DNA from: Prevotella sp.
GTDB taxonomy: Bacteria > Bacteroidota > Bacteroidia > Bacteroidales > Bacteroidaceae
Direction of reading: 5' to 3'
DNA length: 64,000 nucleotides
NCBI GenBank assembly: GCA_017941345.1
Contig: JAGAWQ010000005.1
Coordinates: 62,001 to 126,000 of the forward strand
The translations under genes and the position numbers were made by a program. The notes beneath the pieces were generated by a model. It made no database searches and was not told where the DNA came from. It worked only from the letters and a program-made list of their open reading frames with translations. The first letter of the stretch is position 1. Each line of letters opens with the position of its first letter. Shown here one piece after another: positions 1-8,466 of this stretch.

Positions 1-1652
1 AAGTTCACCTCGTGACAATTGCCGTCGGTGGTACGTCCGTTCCAGTTGTAGCAGACGTTGTTGAAGAGGTCGAGACCTCCGATGGGCCGGTTTTGTCCGT
101 CCATCCCGCCGCCCATCGACCAGTTACGTCCGTTGCAGTTGACCAACAGGTTATGGTGCCACGAACCAATACGCCCGTCTATGGTGGCTGCAAAGCCGTG
201 GTTCTTGCCGTCTTCATAGTTTTTATGACCTGCAATGCCCAGGGCCTCGCTGATGACGCTGTACTGGAAAGAAACGTTTAGTGCGCCACGACCGCTGACC
301 GTCTCGTCAGTACCCCATGCTGCCGTACAGTGGTCGACAATAGCATGGTCAGCTCCCGACATACCCATCGCATTACCCGTATTCTCGCCATAGACACCCA
401 AGCCACGCTTGAAGCGCATGTGACGGCAGATGACGTCGGAGCCGATGTTGATGTTCGACGCTTTGATACAGATACCCTTTCCGGGGGCTGTCTGACCGGC
501 TATGTAGGCGTAGGGCTTGGTAAAGCGTGACTTGAAGTCCAACTCAATAAGACCGCTCACATCAAAGACGATGTAGCGTGGACCCTCCATCTCCACCAGT
601 CCGTAGAGCAGCGTGCCGGGTTCCAGACCACCGCTCAGGCTCGTCACGTGATATACTACGCCGCCACGTCCGCCGATAGCATAGCGACCATAGCCCTCGG
701 CACCGGGGAAAGCCAGTTTGCGGGGTTGGAAGGTCCATACCTTTCCTTGATGTACCGTACCCTCGGCATCCACCTCATCAACGCGCCACCAATACTTCTG
801 CATCGACGACAGACCGCCCTTCACATACGTTGCCTCCGTACCTTCATATTCATAGGTGGTAGCATTGACCACCTCAAGAGAGTCGGTGCCTAACACCATC
901 TTATGGCTGACGATACCCTCAGGAGCTATCCATGAGAAGCTGACCGTACCGTCGTCCGTACCGGCATGGAAGTCGTGGTTTTCAGGCTGCGGGTCGGTGG
1001 CTACTATGGCGGCGACATCAAACTCCAAACCGTTAATCATCACGCGGGTGTTGGTATAGGTCTTGCCCTCCTCCGGCACCGTGCTATAGGTGATGACCAC
1101 CGGCTGACCCTCCGTGACGTTGAACGTGATGAACGACGTGCCTGCCTCAGCATTGCTTTGTGCTGCTGAGGTAAACTTCACACCTGTGGCAGCCACCTGT
1201 CCGTCGACACGCACCTCGATGTCAGGCTGCGTCTGGTTCTTGTCCGAGTTGTTGTGGTAGGCCTTCAGCGTATGCAGTCCAGCTGTCATACCCGTGATGG
1301 TCAGGATGAGCGAGGTGGAGCCTTCCGTAATCGCTGACAGGTTACCATCCACAATGTTGGTGGCCAACACCTCGTCGGCTATCACCCTCAGACCGTTGTT
1401 CTCCACATCGGTCTTGTTCCAGCTGCTGCCCACATCGCCGGCAGCACCACCAGCTGTAATAGTGATGCTCATGCCATTGTCCAGCGTCTTCGTATGACTC
1501 TGAGCACGGGGCACCGCCCATGAGATGTAGTTCACCTCCGTGTGCTTACCCGGTGTCGTCTTTCCCGGCAGGTCAAAGTCGATGTTCTGTGCTGTAACGC
1601 CCATTGCCATCAAGACCAAGGCAGTTGCTATGAGTAGTCGTTTCTGTTTCAT
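1..1652 (-). CDS. Secreted pectate lyase (PL1-like), 3' end outside window
   Basis: Open frame of about 550 codons from an ATG at 1652 that runs off the left edge without a stop, so the C-terminus is missing. Residues 1-21 form a signal peptide ending in VTAQ. A beta-sandwich-like region of about 190 residues and a fibronectin-III-like segment come next. The catalytic part then starts with FPGAEGYGRYAIGGRGG, followed by the parallel beta-helix signatures VFDVSGLIEL, IAGQTAPGKGI and IVDHCTAAWGTDE, as in bacterial pectate lyases of the PL1 type. The intact relative at 32560-34014 shares these motifs. It should act outside the cell or on its surface on homogalacturonan or pectin. Family assignment is firm; exact substrate and the function of the N-terminal modules are inferred. 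Confidence 0.85.
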   Translation of the reverse strand, partial: MKQKRLLIATALVLMAMGVTAQNIDFDLPGKTTPGKHTEVNYISWAVPRAQSHTKTLDNGMSITITAGGAAGDVGSSWNKTDVENNGLRVIADEVLATNIVDGNLSAITEGSTSLILTITGMTAGLHTLKAYHNNSDKNQTQPDIEVRVDGQVAATGVKFTSAAQSNAEAGTSFITFNVTEGQPVVITYSTVPEEGKTYTNTRVMINGLEFDVAAIVATDPQPENHDFHAGTDDGTVSFSWIAPEGIVSHKMVLGTDSLEVVNATTYEYEGTEATYVKGGLSSMQKYWWRVDEVDAEGTVHQGKVWTFQPRKLAFPGAEGYGRYAIGGRGGVVYHVTSLSGGLEPGTLLYGLVEMEGPRYIVFDVSGLIELDFKSRFTKPYAYIAGQTAPGKGICIKASNINIGSDVICRHMRFKRGLGVYGENTGNAMGMSGADHAIVDHCTAAWGTDETVSGRGALNVSFQYSVISEALGIAGHKNYEDGKNHGFAATIDGRIGSWHHNLLVNCNGRNWSMGGGMDGQNRPIGGLDLFNNVCYNWNGRTTDGNCHEVN

Positions 1653-1681
1653 TGTCGTTTGTTTCAGTAGATTTCCGTCGG

Positions 1682-1689
1682 CAAAAGTA
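1682..1689 (-). promoter_or_regulatory. Candidate -7 box of the pectate lyase gene
   Basis: TACTTTTG on the minus strand fits the Bacteroidetes -7 consensus TAnnTTTG and lies 30 bases before the ATG at 1652. No TTTG is found at the usual 20-base distance. A direct repeat of TTCCACCC lies just upstream instead, which would suit an activator-dependent promoter. Confidence 0.5.
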
Positions 1690-1764
1690 GCACGATTACC
1701 ACAAAATGGGGTGGAATAGAATTTCAAAAGGGTGGAAATCTGTGTCAAACACCCATGCTGACTG

Positions 1765-3078
1765 CTATTTTGTCCTTACATAGGTGCGCCAGCCATAGAC
1801 GATAATCACCAGGAAGCAGATGAGGGGCAGCACGAACGATACGTTGACGGCGGGCATGCCGAACATGGTGCCCTGGTCGATGATGTTGGCCTGCAACGGT
1901 GGCAGCACAGAGCCGCCTAAGATGGCCATAATCAGACCTGCCGCACCAAACTTCGCGTCGTCGCCCAGTCCTTGCAGGGCAATACCGTAGATGGTGGGGA
2001 ACATCAGCGACATACAAGCTGAGATGGCTACCAAGCAGTAGAGTCCCATCCGTCCGTCAATGAAGATGACACCCAGCGTCAGCAGCGAGCCGACGACGGC
2101 CAGTATGCCTAACAGCGCTCCTGCGTTGATGTATTTCAGGAAGAAGGTGCAGATGAATCGTGAGGTCACGAAAATCACCATCGCGATGATGTTATAGCGC
2201 TGCGACATGACCTCCGCATCAATCTCAGACATGCCCTCGTTCATCAATACGCGCGTACCATATTGTATAATAAAGGTCCAGCACATAATCTGCACACCCA
2301 CATAGAAGAACTGGGCGATGACCCCTTCGCGATAGTAGTCGATGCGGCAGATGCGTTTCAAGGTAGCCAGCGGGTGAACATCGTGGTTCTTGTCGGCATT
2401 ATGGGGCATCTTCATGAAATAGATGACGAGGAACATCAGGGCTATCACGGCACCGATGATGAGGTAAGGTGTGATGAGCACGCTCAGGTCGGAGTCGCGC
2501 ATCGCAGCAAACTCGCTGTCGCCCAGCAGGGCGCGCTCTTCTGTCGATGCCGGATTCAACTTGGCCTGTATGAAGTTCATGGCGACGTACATGCCGCAGA
2601 GCGAACCCATCGGGTTGAAACACTGGGCCAGATTCAGTCGGCGGGTACTGGTCTCCTCGGTGCCCATCGACAGGATATACGGGTTACAGCTGGTTTCCAG
2701 GAACGACAGTCCGCAGGTCAGAATAAAGTAGGCTGCCAGAAAGGGATAGTACATGCCCGTCCATGAGGCAGGAAGAAACAGGATGGCTCCCGTAGCATAG
2801 AGTCCCAGGCCCATCAATACGCCAGCCTTGTACGAGTATTTGCGGATGAACATCGCAGCGGGGAAGGCCATAGCGAAGTAGCCGCCATAGAAGGCCACCT
2901 GCACCAAAGCGCCGTCCGTCACGCTCATGCGAAAGATTTTTGAGAAAGCCTTCACCATCGGGTTGGTGATGTCGTTGGCAAAGCCCCACAGGGCGAAGCA
3001 CGACGTTACAAGAATGAACGGTACGAGATAGCTCACACCATCTTTCGTGATGATTGATTCGTTTTTCTCTTTTTCCAT
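1765..3078 (-). CDS. fucP: L-fucose:H+ symporter-type MFS permease
   Basis: A 437-residue inner-membrane protein with about 12 hydrophobic segments. The N-terminus has the FucP-family pattern VTSCFALWGFANDITNPM, followed by FYGGYFAMAFPAA and later LETSCNPYI, all typical of the fucose/glucose-galactose branch of the major facilitator superfamily. It should import a deoxy-sugar or hexose with protons; L-fucose is the family's reference substrate, but L-rhamnose or another pectin sugar is possible here because the pectin genes and rhamnulokinase lie in the same window. It lies 40 bases after mrp on the same strand, so it may be read through from that operon. No enzyme of fucose catabolism is adjacent. 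Start ATG at 3078 follows a purine-poor leader. Confidence 0.85.
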   Translation of the reverse strand: MEKEKNESIITKDGVSYLVPFILVTSCFALWGFANDITNPMVKAFSKIFRMSVTDGALVQVAFYGGYFAMAFPAAMFIRKYSYKAGVLMGLGLYATGAILFLPASWTGMYYPFLAAYFILTCGLSFLETSCNPYILSMGTEETSTRRLNLAQCFNPMGSLCGMYVAMNFIQAKLNPASTEERALLGDSEFAAMRDSDLSVLITPYLIIGAVIALMFLVIYFMKMPHNADKNHDVHPLATLKRICRIDYYREGVIAQFFYVGVQIMCWTFIIQYGTRVLMNEGMSEIDAEVMSQRYNIIAMVIFVTSRFICTFFLKYINAGALLGILAVVGSLLTLGVIFIDGRMGLYCLVAISACMSLMFPTIYGIALQGLGDDAKFGAAGLIMAILGGSVLPPLQANIIDQGTMFGMPAVNVSFVLPLICFLVIIVYGWRTYVRTK

Positions 3079-3118
3079 ATTTTCAGTAGGTTAGTCGTTT
3101 AGTCATTTGTTCAGGAGG

Positions 3119-4219
3119 TCAAGTGTGGATGCCCACAATCTTGGTAGGTGCCTGTTCGCGGTTGCGCCTGTTGACAACGGTGACGACAGCCTGTGCCAGA
3201 TTGATAAACGCCAGGCCGGTGGCTGTCTCGCTGCTGGTGGCAGCAGGCTCACCCTTGTCGCCACTCTCGCAGATACTCTGGACGAGTGGTATTTGCGCCA
3301 ACAGGGGTACACCCATCTCCTCTGCCAGCTGCTTGCAGCCTTCCTTGCCGAAGATGTAGTATTTGTTCTCAGGCAGTTCGGCAGGCGTGAACCAAGCCAT
3401 GTTCTCTACCAGTCCGAGGATGGGCACGTTGACCTTCTCGTTGCGGTACATGTCTATTCCTTTACGGGCATCGGCCAAGGCCACTTGCTGAGGGGTTGAG
3501 ACGATGATGGCACCTGTGATGGCAAGAGTCTGCAGCAGGGTCAGGTGGATATCGCTGGTGCCTGGAGGGGTGTCGAGGATGAAGTAGTCCAGTTCGCCCC
3601 AAGCAGCATCGGCAATGAGCTGTTTCAGCGCATTCGTTGCCATTCCGCCACGCCAGAGGGTCGCAGTGTCGGGGTTGACGAAGAAACCGATGGAAAGCAG
3701 TTTGACGCCATAAGCCTCAACGGGGTTGATGAGCTGACGTCCGTCTTCCTCTACGGCATAGGGACGCTCGTCCTCCACATGAAACATCTTAGGCATTGAG
3801 GGACCGAAGATGTCGGTATCCAACAGTCCGACCTTATATCCCAGACGGGCCAGAGCGATGGCGAGGTTTGCCGATACGGTCGACTTGCCCACGCCGCCTT
3901 TGCCAGAGCTGACGGCGATGACGTTCTTGACCTTCGGCAACATTTTCCCTACTTCAGGACGGGGCTTTGATTTGAACTCCGTCAGTATCTCTACCTCCAC
4001 GTCCCTTCCGCAGTGGTATTTGATGGCGGCCTCTGCTGCTTTGACGGTAGACTTCAGGAATGGGTCGGTGTCACGCGGAAATTCCAGCACGACGCAAACT
4101 TTGTTGCCATTGATAGCGGGCTGGTCGGCCACCATTCCGCTCTCTACTAAGTTCTTCTTGGTGCCGGCATACGTCACGGTAGCCAGCGCATCCATAATCA
4201 GTTTGGGATATAATTGCAT
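3119..4219 (-). CDS. mrp: Mrp/ApbC-family iron-sulfur carrier ATPase
   Basis: A 366-residue cytosolic P-loop ATPase of the Mrp/NBP35 family, thought to carry and hand over Fe-S clusters. Residues 1-80 form the MIP18-like (DUF59) domain. The deviant Walker A GKGGVGKST is at residues 106-114, followed by LLDTDIFGPSMPKMF and FILDTPPGTSDIHL (Walker B region). The cluster-binding CxxC usual in the ApbC relatives after VENM is absent: here VENMAWFTPAELPENKYYIFG carries no cysteine, so a cluster would need other ligands. The gene starts 7 bases after trmB ends, a trmB-mrp order that is common in Bacteroidetes. Confidence 0.92.
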   Translation of the reverse strand: MQLYPKLIMDALATVTYAGTKKNLVESGMVADQPAINGNKVCVVLEFPRDTDPFLKSTVKAAEAAIKYHCGRDVEVEILTEFKSKPRPEVGKMLPKVKNVIAVSSGKGGVGKSTVSANLAIALARLGYKVGLLDTDIFGPSMPKMFHVEDERPYAVEEDGRQLINPVEAYGVKLLSIGFFVNPDTATLWRGGMATNALKQLIADAAWGELDYFILDTPPGTSDIHLTLLQTLAITGAIIVSTPQQVALADARKGIDMYRNEKVNVPILGLVENMAWFTPAELPENKYYIFGKEGCKQLAEEMGVPLLAQIPLVQSICESGDKGEPAATSSETATGLAFINLAQAVVTVVNRRNREQAPTKIVGIHT

Positions 4220-4226
4220 GTCTTGA

Positions 4227-5003
4227 TTATTTTGCTTTGTCTTTACTGCTGCGCTTGTCGCGATGATAGGAGCGATAGTCGTCGAGTTCTATCTCAACAT
4301 TGGGCTCTTCCAGAACGGCAGCGTGGGGGAGGCGGAACTTCATGTACTTGATGTTCAGTCCTCGTGCTATCCACATCGACTCGTAATACGTTCGTATTCC
4401 GAGGAATGAGTAATTAGGAATGAGTAATGAGTAATTATGATTACCATAGAGGTCGTCTGTCATTTCTTCCACGGGCAGGTGGTTCTTCTCCGTCATATAG
4501 CGAGTATAGGTGAAGAGAAAGTTGGAGTCGGTCTTCAGGTGGATGATGCCACCATCTACCAGAAACTTACGGTAACGCTCCATGAAGTATGTAGAGGTAA
4601 GGCGCTTGCGTGGATTCTTCATCTGCGGGTCGCTGAAGGTGAGCCATATCTCTTGCACCTCGTCTTCAGCAAAGAAACGGTCGATGATTTCGATGTTGGT
4701 GCGGAGGAAGGCCACGTTCTTGAGTCCCTCGTTCAGGGCTTGTGTGGCACCCGTCCACATGCGGGCTCCCTTGATATCCACTCCGATGAAGTTCATGTCA
4801 GGATACAGCTTAGCCAGTTCTACAGTATATTCTCCCTTGCCACAGCCCAGTTCAAGTACAATCGGGTTGTTGTTATGGAAATATTGCTCATGCCAACGTC
4901 CCTGCATGTCGAAGGGAACGTGCTCCACAACCGAATAAGGGTATTGGAACACGTTCTCGTAAGTTTCCATGTCGGCGAATTTCGCCAGCTTGCCTTTGCC
5001 CAT
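4227..5003 (-). CDS. trmB: tRNA (guanine-N7-)-methyltransferase TrmB
   Basis: A 258-residue SAM-dependent enzyme that makes m7G46 in tRNA. The SAM-binding motif [15 protein letters not shown] is at residues 50-64, and the family signature [12 protein letters not shown] at 123-134. The ATG at 5003 is chosen because the frame upstream runs back into ilvE and has no family similarity; this start leaves 25 bases after ilvE. Residues about 187-202 ([15 protein letters not shown]) have no counterpart that I recall in the family. They are encoded by a short AATGAGTAATTA-type repeat lying in frame near the C-terminal part, at 4401-4442. Confidence 0.93.
   Translation of the reverse strand: MGKGKLAKFADMETYENVFQYPYSVVEHVPFDMQGRWHEQYFHNNNPIVLELGCGKGEYTVELAKLYPDMNFIGVDIKGARMWTGATQALNEGLKNVAFLRTNIEIIDRFFAEDEVQEIWLTFSDPQMKNPRKRLTSTYFMERYRKFLVDGGIIHLKTDSNFLFTYTRYMTEKNHLPVEEMTDDLYGNHNYSLLIPNYSFLGIRTYYESMWIARGLNIKYMKFRLPHAAVLEEPNVEIELDDYRSYHRDKRSSKDKAK
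4401..4442. repeat. AATGAGTAATTA-type short repeat inside trmB
   Basis: Repeated GAATGAGTAATTA/GAATGAGTAATGAG units on the plus strand. They resemble the repeat that fills the rplY-pth gap (GAATGAGGAATGAGG at 20980-21006), but here they are translated in frame as part of TrmB. Length and phase keep the reading frame open. Confidence 0.7.
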
Positions 5004-5028
5004 GTTTTTTCTAGTCTTACTAGTTATA

Positions 5029-6045
5029 CTAGTCAATGACAACGGTTGTCCAGCCGTGCTTATCTTCAATCTCGCCATACTGGATGCCGCGCAGCGTATC
5101 GAAGAGTTTCTTGGATACAGGACCCGGCTTGTCGCCAAACGAGTAGCGCTTGCCTGTGTCGAGGTCGTCGATATAGGAGATGGGACTGATTACTGCTGCT
5201 GTTCCGCAAGCTCCTGCCTCCTCGAAGGTCTCGAGTTCTTCCTCAGGAATAGGACGGCGCTCCACCTTCATGCCCAAGTCCTCAGCCACCTGCATCAGCG
5301 ACTTGTTGGTGATAGAGGGTAGGATGGAGGTTGACTCAGGCGTGATATAAGTGTTGTTCTTGATACCGAAGAAGTTGGCTGCACCGCACTCGTCCATGTA
5401 TTTCTTCTCCTTGGCGTCGAGGTAGAACTCGCAGGCATAGCCCTTCTCATGAGCCAGGTTGTTGGCAAACAGAGAGGCAGCATAGTTTCCACCTACTTTA
5501 TATTTACCTGTACCGAGAGGTGCAGAGCGGTCGAACTCACGGATGATGACGTAGGGGTTGGCAGCAAAGCCGCCCTTGAAGTAAGGACCTACGGGAGTGA
5601 CGAAAATCAGGAAGCAGTACTCCTTGGCAGGATGCACACCAACCTGAGCTGATGTACCGATGAGCAGCGGACGGATATACAGCGTGGCACCGCTCTCGTA
5701 GGTGGGAATCCACTCCTGGTTCAGGCGGATGACCTTCTTCACCATCTCGGTGAACAACTCGGTGCTCACCTCAGGCATCAGGATGCCGCGACAGGTAGAC
5801 TGCAGACGCTTGGCATTCTCGTCGACACGGAAGATGCGCACCTTGCCGTCCTTGCAGCGGTAAGCCTTCAGACCCTCAAAAGCCTCCTGGCCGTAGTGCA
5901 GACTGGTAGCTGCCATGTGCAGGTTCAGATACTCGTCGGAGCATACTTCAATCTCGCCCCATTTGCCGTCACGATAGTAACAGCGTACGTTGTAGTCGGT
6001 CTTCATATAACCGAACGAAAGATTTGCCCAATCTAAATTCTTCAT
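5029..6045 (-). CDS. ilvE: Branched-chain amino acid aminotransferase
   Basis: A 338-residue fold-type IV PLP enzyme that transfers amino groups between glutamate and the 2-oxo acids of leucine, isoleucine and valine. Family motifs are [14 protein letters not shown] (residues 50-63), [16 protein letters not shown] (122-137) and [14 protein letters not shown] with the PLP lysine at about K183. The C-terminal pattern [15 protein letters not shown] also fits the family. It is the first gene of a minus-strand run ilvE-trmB-mrp-fucP and has its own promoter at 6086-6116. Length is normal for the long (group II) IlvE type. Confidence 0.95.
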   Translation of the reverse strand: MKNLDWANLSFGYMKTDYNVRCYYRDGKWGEIEVCSDEYLNLHMAATSLHYGQEAFEGLKAYRCKDGKVRIFRVDENAKRLQSTCRGILMPEVSTELFTEMVKKVIRLNQEWIPTYESGATLYIRPLLIGTSAQVGVHPAKEYCFLIFVTPVGPYFKGGFAANPYVIIREFDRSAPLGTGKYKVGGNYAASLFANNLAHEKGYACEFYLDAKEKKYMDECGAANFFGIKNNTYITPESTSILPSITNKSLMQVAEDLGMKVERRPIPEEELETFEEAGACGTAAVISPISYIDDLDTGKRYSFGDKPGPVSKKLFDTLRGIQYGEIEDKHGWTTVVID

Positions 6046-6085
6046 TGTTATCGTTTTTATGTTCTTTGTTTCTGTATTCAGCCTA

Positions 6086-6116
6086 CAAAAGTAATCAAAA
6101 TATTGCGCTTTTGCAA
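6086..6116 (-). promoter_or_regulatory. Promoter of ilvE
   Basis: On the minus strand, TTG at 6116-6114, a 20-base spacer and TACTTTTG at 6093-6086. This fits the Bacteroidetes vegetative promoter and lies 41 bases before the ilvE ATG. Confidence 0.65.
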
Positions 6117-6156
6117 GATTTTGGGCACAAAATGATGATAATAATACAATTTTGCT

Positions 6157-6164
6157 TACCTTTG
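6157..6164 (+). promoter_or_regulatory. -7 box of the 6200 gene
   Basis: TACCTTTG, 36 bases before the ATG at 6200; no clear -33 TTTG at the standard distance. It is divergent from the ilvE promoter. Confidence 0.55.
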
Positions 6165-6199
6165 CAGCCGATTTTTGGGTAATTTAAGTAGAAAATGGT

Positions 6200-7021
6200 A
6201 TGAGAAAACTATTAATGATGATGGCTTTGACGGCAGGTATGACCGCCCAGGCCAATGAGATGAACGACACCACCGTAATCAGCAAAGCTGAGAAGGTGAC
6301 GATTATGACGAGTGACACACTACAGAAGATTCAGGTTGTGGGTCAGGATGGCAATGCAGACTATCGCTACGAGAAGTCTGTTCCTCTGAATGAATACAAG
6401 ATGAAGAAACTGCGTAAGAAGAAGGACGAGAAAGAGACAACCTATTTCGAAGGCGACCTGGGTATCGGCGTGGGGGCTCCCACGAATGCTCCCGAGGGTT
6501 ATGGCTTCGCAACCTTCAAGTCGTGGGAGGTGTTCTTCGGTCTGCGTTACTGCTACACACCGAAGAACGCGTTGCAGACCTACTCTGTCGGTCTGTGGGT
6601 TGACTGGCACCAGTACGGACTTGGCACGAACAAGATGTTTGTGAAGGATGAGAACAACGTGGTTAGTTTGGCGGACTATCCTGAAAAAGCCAGTAGGCGC
6701 TTATCAAGCATCAACACCTTCAGTCTGTCGGTACCATTTATGTTCACACAGAAATTCGGTCAGAAGAGTAAGTGCAAGCTGATGTTAGGTCCCGTAGTGA
6801 ACTTCAACATTTATGGCCGCATCAATAACAGCTATGAGTTGGGTGACGTTGAGACAGCGAATAGAATTAAGGGCTTGGAGTATCGTCCTGTAACCATCGA
6901 CCTGATGGCTGCTTTCCAGTACAACGGTATTGGTGCTTACTTCAAGTATTCACCCATGAGTGTGCTGAAGACGGACAAGGGTCCTCAGTTCCATTCACTC
7001 ACCTTCGGCCTGTATTTTTAA
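6200..7021 (+). CDS. Secreted outer-membrane barrel-like protein, function unknown
   Basis: A 273-residue protein with a signal peptide (residues 1-18, ending TAQA). A lysine-rich linker (KMKKLRKKKDEKET) follows, then alternating aromatic and polar strands such as WEVFFGLRYCYTP, SVGLWVDWHQYGLG and IGAYFKYSP, ending in SLTFGLYF. An aromatic last residue and glycine/aromatic strands are typical of small outer-membrane beta-barrels of Bacteroidetes. I do not recognise a named family. It has its own promoter. Its last 27 bases overlap the 3' end of xseB on the other strand, so the two transcripts are complementary at their ends. Confidence 0.7.
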   Translation: MRKLLMMMALTAGMTAQANEMNDTTVISKAEKVTIMTSDTLQKIQVVGQDGNADYRYEKSVPLNEYKMKKLRKKKDEKETTYFEGDLGIGVGAPTNAPEGYGFATFKSWEVFFGLRYCYTPKNALQTYSVGLWVDWHQYGLGTNKMFVKDENNVVSLADYPEKASRRLSSINTFSLSVPFMFTQKFGQKSKCKLMLGPVVNFNIYGRINNSYELGDVETANRIKGLEYRPVTIDLMAAFQYNGIGAYFKYSPMSVLKTDKGPQFHSLTFGLYF

Positions 7022-7189
7022 GAGTTCCGCTTCTGTCTTGGACAGTTTGTCACGACAGAACTTGATGAGTCGCTGTGCAGCTTTCAGTTGTACAGCGATT
7101 TCGTCTATATCATACTCGTTGGCCTCCATCTTGCGAACGATAGTTTCCAGCTGGGCCAGCGCCTCTTCGTATTTTTGTTCTTCTTTCAT
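6995..7189 (-). CDS. xseB: Exodeoxyribonuclease VII small subunit
   Basis: A 64-residue helical protein with the XseB pattern YEEALAQLETIVRKMEANEYDIDEIAVQLK, the partner of XseA in the nuclease that degrades single-stranded DNA in both directions. It follows xseA after 13 bases made of a GAAAAGTGAAA repeat. The 3' end overlaps the convergent gene at 6200-7021 by 27 bases. Confidence 0.93.
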   Translation of the reverse strand: MKEEQKYEEALAQLETIVRKMEANEYDIDEIAVQLKAAQRLIKFCRDKLSKTEAELLKIQAEGE

Positions 7190-7202
7190 AATTTTTCACT
7201 TT

Positions 7203-8447
7203 TCACTTTTCACTCTTCACTACAGACCGTATCGTTCCCTTTTCTACTCTTGTCTCTATCTCATCGCCTGCTTTGAGCTGTCGTGGGTCACGGATGGCCT
7301 TGCCGTTCAGCAGCGTGATGCTGTAACCTCGGCTGAGCAGCAGCTGGGGGTCGAAGCCTTGCAGCATCAGCTCCAGCCGGTTGATACGGTGTTTCTGTTC
7401 GGTGAGCTGTCGTTCCCATGCTACGGAGAAACGGTTCTCCAGCAGTTCCAGGCGATGGCGGGCATCGCTGAACAGGTGTCCTATTCTGTTCAGTCGCTGC
7501 TGCGCCATATTGATACGCTCCAGCACCTGTTTTAGGTTATCTATCAGCAATGCTGCCGCAGCCGTTGGTGTCTTTACTCTGGTGTTCGACACCATATCGA
7601 GAATGCACTCGTCGCGGTCATGGCCGATACCCGTAATGATAGGCAGTGGGAACTGGGCAACGTTTTCTGCCAAAGCCAGTGTGTCGAAGCCGCTGAGGTC
7701 GGCAGTAGCACCACCACCGCGAAGGATACATACTACGTCGAAGTGAGAACTGAGAGATCTTTGACCTGAAGGTGCAAAGCGACCTGAGGGTCGAGCGGAG
7801 AGATGAGAGATATGATTACTTTGTTGTTCGTAGATCTGGTTAAGGGCCGCGATGACGCTTTGTTCTACTTGTTCACCCTGCATGATGGCTGGGAAGAGCG
7901 TGACCTCGAAACGGAAACCATAGTCGTTCTCTTCCAGTTGCCGGCAGAAGTCGCCATAGCCAGCTGCCCCTGCTGCTGAGATGACGGCTATGCGCTTGGC
8001 AAACAACGGGATACGCAGTTCGCGCTGTAGGTCAAAGACCCCTTCTGCTTTCAGCTGGCGGATAATCTCCTGCCGCTTGCGAGCCATGTCGCCTAAGGTG
8101 TATGTGGGGTCGATATCGGTCACAATCCAAGAGAAGCCGTATGCCTCATGGAACTGGGCATAGACCCTAAGCAGCACTTTCAGTCCGGCACGGAGCGGTT
8201 GTCCGGTAGTCCTTTCGAAATAGGGACTGACCATCTGCCACGTCTGTCTCCAGCATTTCGCTGAGGCCCGAGCTACCGGTGTGTTGGTCTGCTCGTCTTT
8301 CTCAATGAGCTCCATGTAACAGTGTCCGCTTCGTTCACGACATTCCGACAGTTCAGCCTCTACCCAATATTCATCGGGCAGCCCGCACTCAATGGCATCT
8401 CGAACCAATCGGTTAAGCTCGATTAAGGAATATCGCTTGGTAATCAT
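7203..8447 (-). CDS. xseA: Exodeoxyribonuclease VII large subunit
   Basis: A 414-residue catalytic subunit: N-terminal OB fold (residues about 1-100, YWVEAELSECRERSGHCYMEL), nuclease core with RIAVISAAGAAGYGDF and ILRGGGATADLSGFD, GIGHDRDECILDMV, then a long helical region. ATG at 8447 is chosen over an upstream TTG. Residues about 211-236 (LSARPSGRFAPSGQRS and flanks), between two conserved segments of the core, come from an in-frame intergenic-type repeat at 7744-7816. The last codons (VVKSEK, stop) also lie in a GAAAAGTGA repeat. It lies 19 bases after the protease gene on the same strand. Confidence 0.93.
   Translation of the reverse strand: MITKRYSLIELNRLVRDAIECGLPDEYWVEAELSECRERSGHCYMELIEKDEQTNTPVARASAKCWRQTWQMVSPYFERTTGQPLRAGLKVLLRVYAQFHEAYGFSWIVTDIDPTYTLGDMARKRQEIIRQLKAEGVFDLQRELRIPLFAKRIAVISAAGAAGYGDFCRQLEENDYGFRFEVTLFPAIMQGEQVEQSVIAALNQIYEQQSNHISHLSARPSGRFAPSGQRSLSSHFDVVCILRGGGATADLSGFDTLALAENVAQFPLPIITGIGHDRDECILDMVSNTRVKTPTAAAALLIDNLKQVLERINMAQQRLNRIGHLFSDARHRLELLENRFSVAWERQLTEQKHRINRLELMLQGFDPQLLLSRGYSITLLNGKAIRDPRQLKAGDEIETRVEKGTIRSVVKSEK
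7744..7816. repeat. Palindrome-containing short repeat inside xseA
   Basis: Contains the inverted repeats ACCTGAAGGT and CGACCTGAGGGTCG flanked by GAGAGAT units on both sides. It is read in frame as a proline/serine/arginine-rich stretch. The structure resembles a mobile palindromic intergenic element rather than coding sequence of the nuclease. Confidence 0.65.
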
Positions 8448-8466
8448 AATGATCAATTGTCAATTA

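Noticed and set aside
2263..2766. 167-codon open frame on the plus strand inside fucP
   Set aside because: It is antisense to a clear permease gene, has no family similarity or promoter, and its composition mirrors the codons of fucP.
4437..5039. 200-codon open frame opposite trmB
   Set aside because: Shadow of trmB on the other strand; no recognisable protein pattern.
5003..5138. Longer N-terminus for TrmB
   Set aside because: The extra 45 residues overlap ilvE in another frame and show no family similarity.
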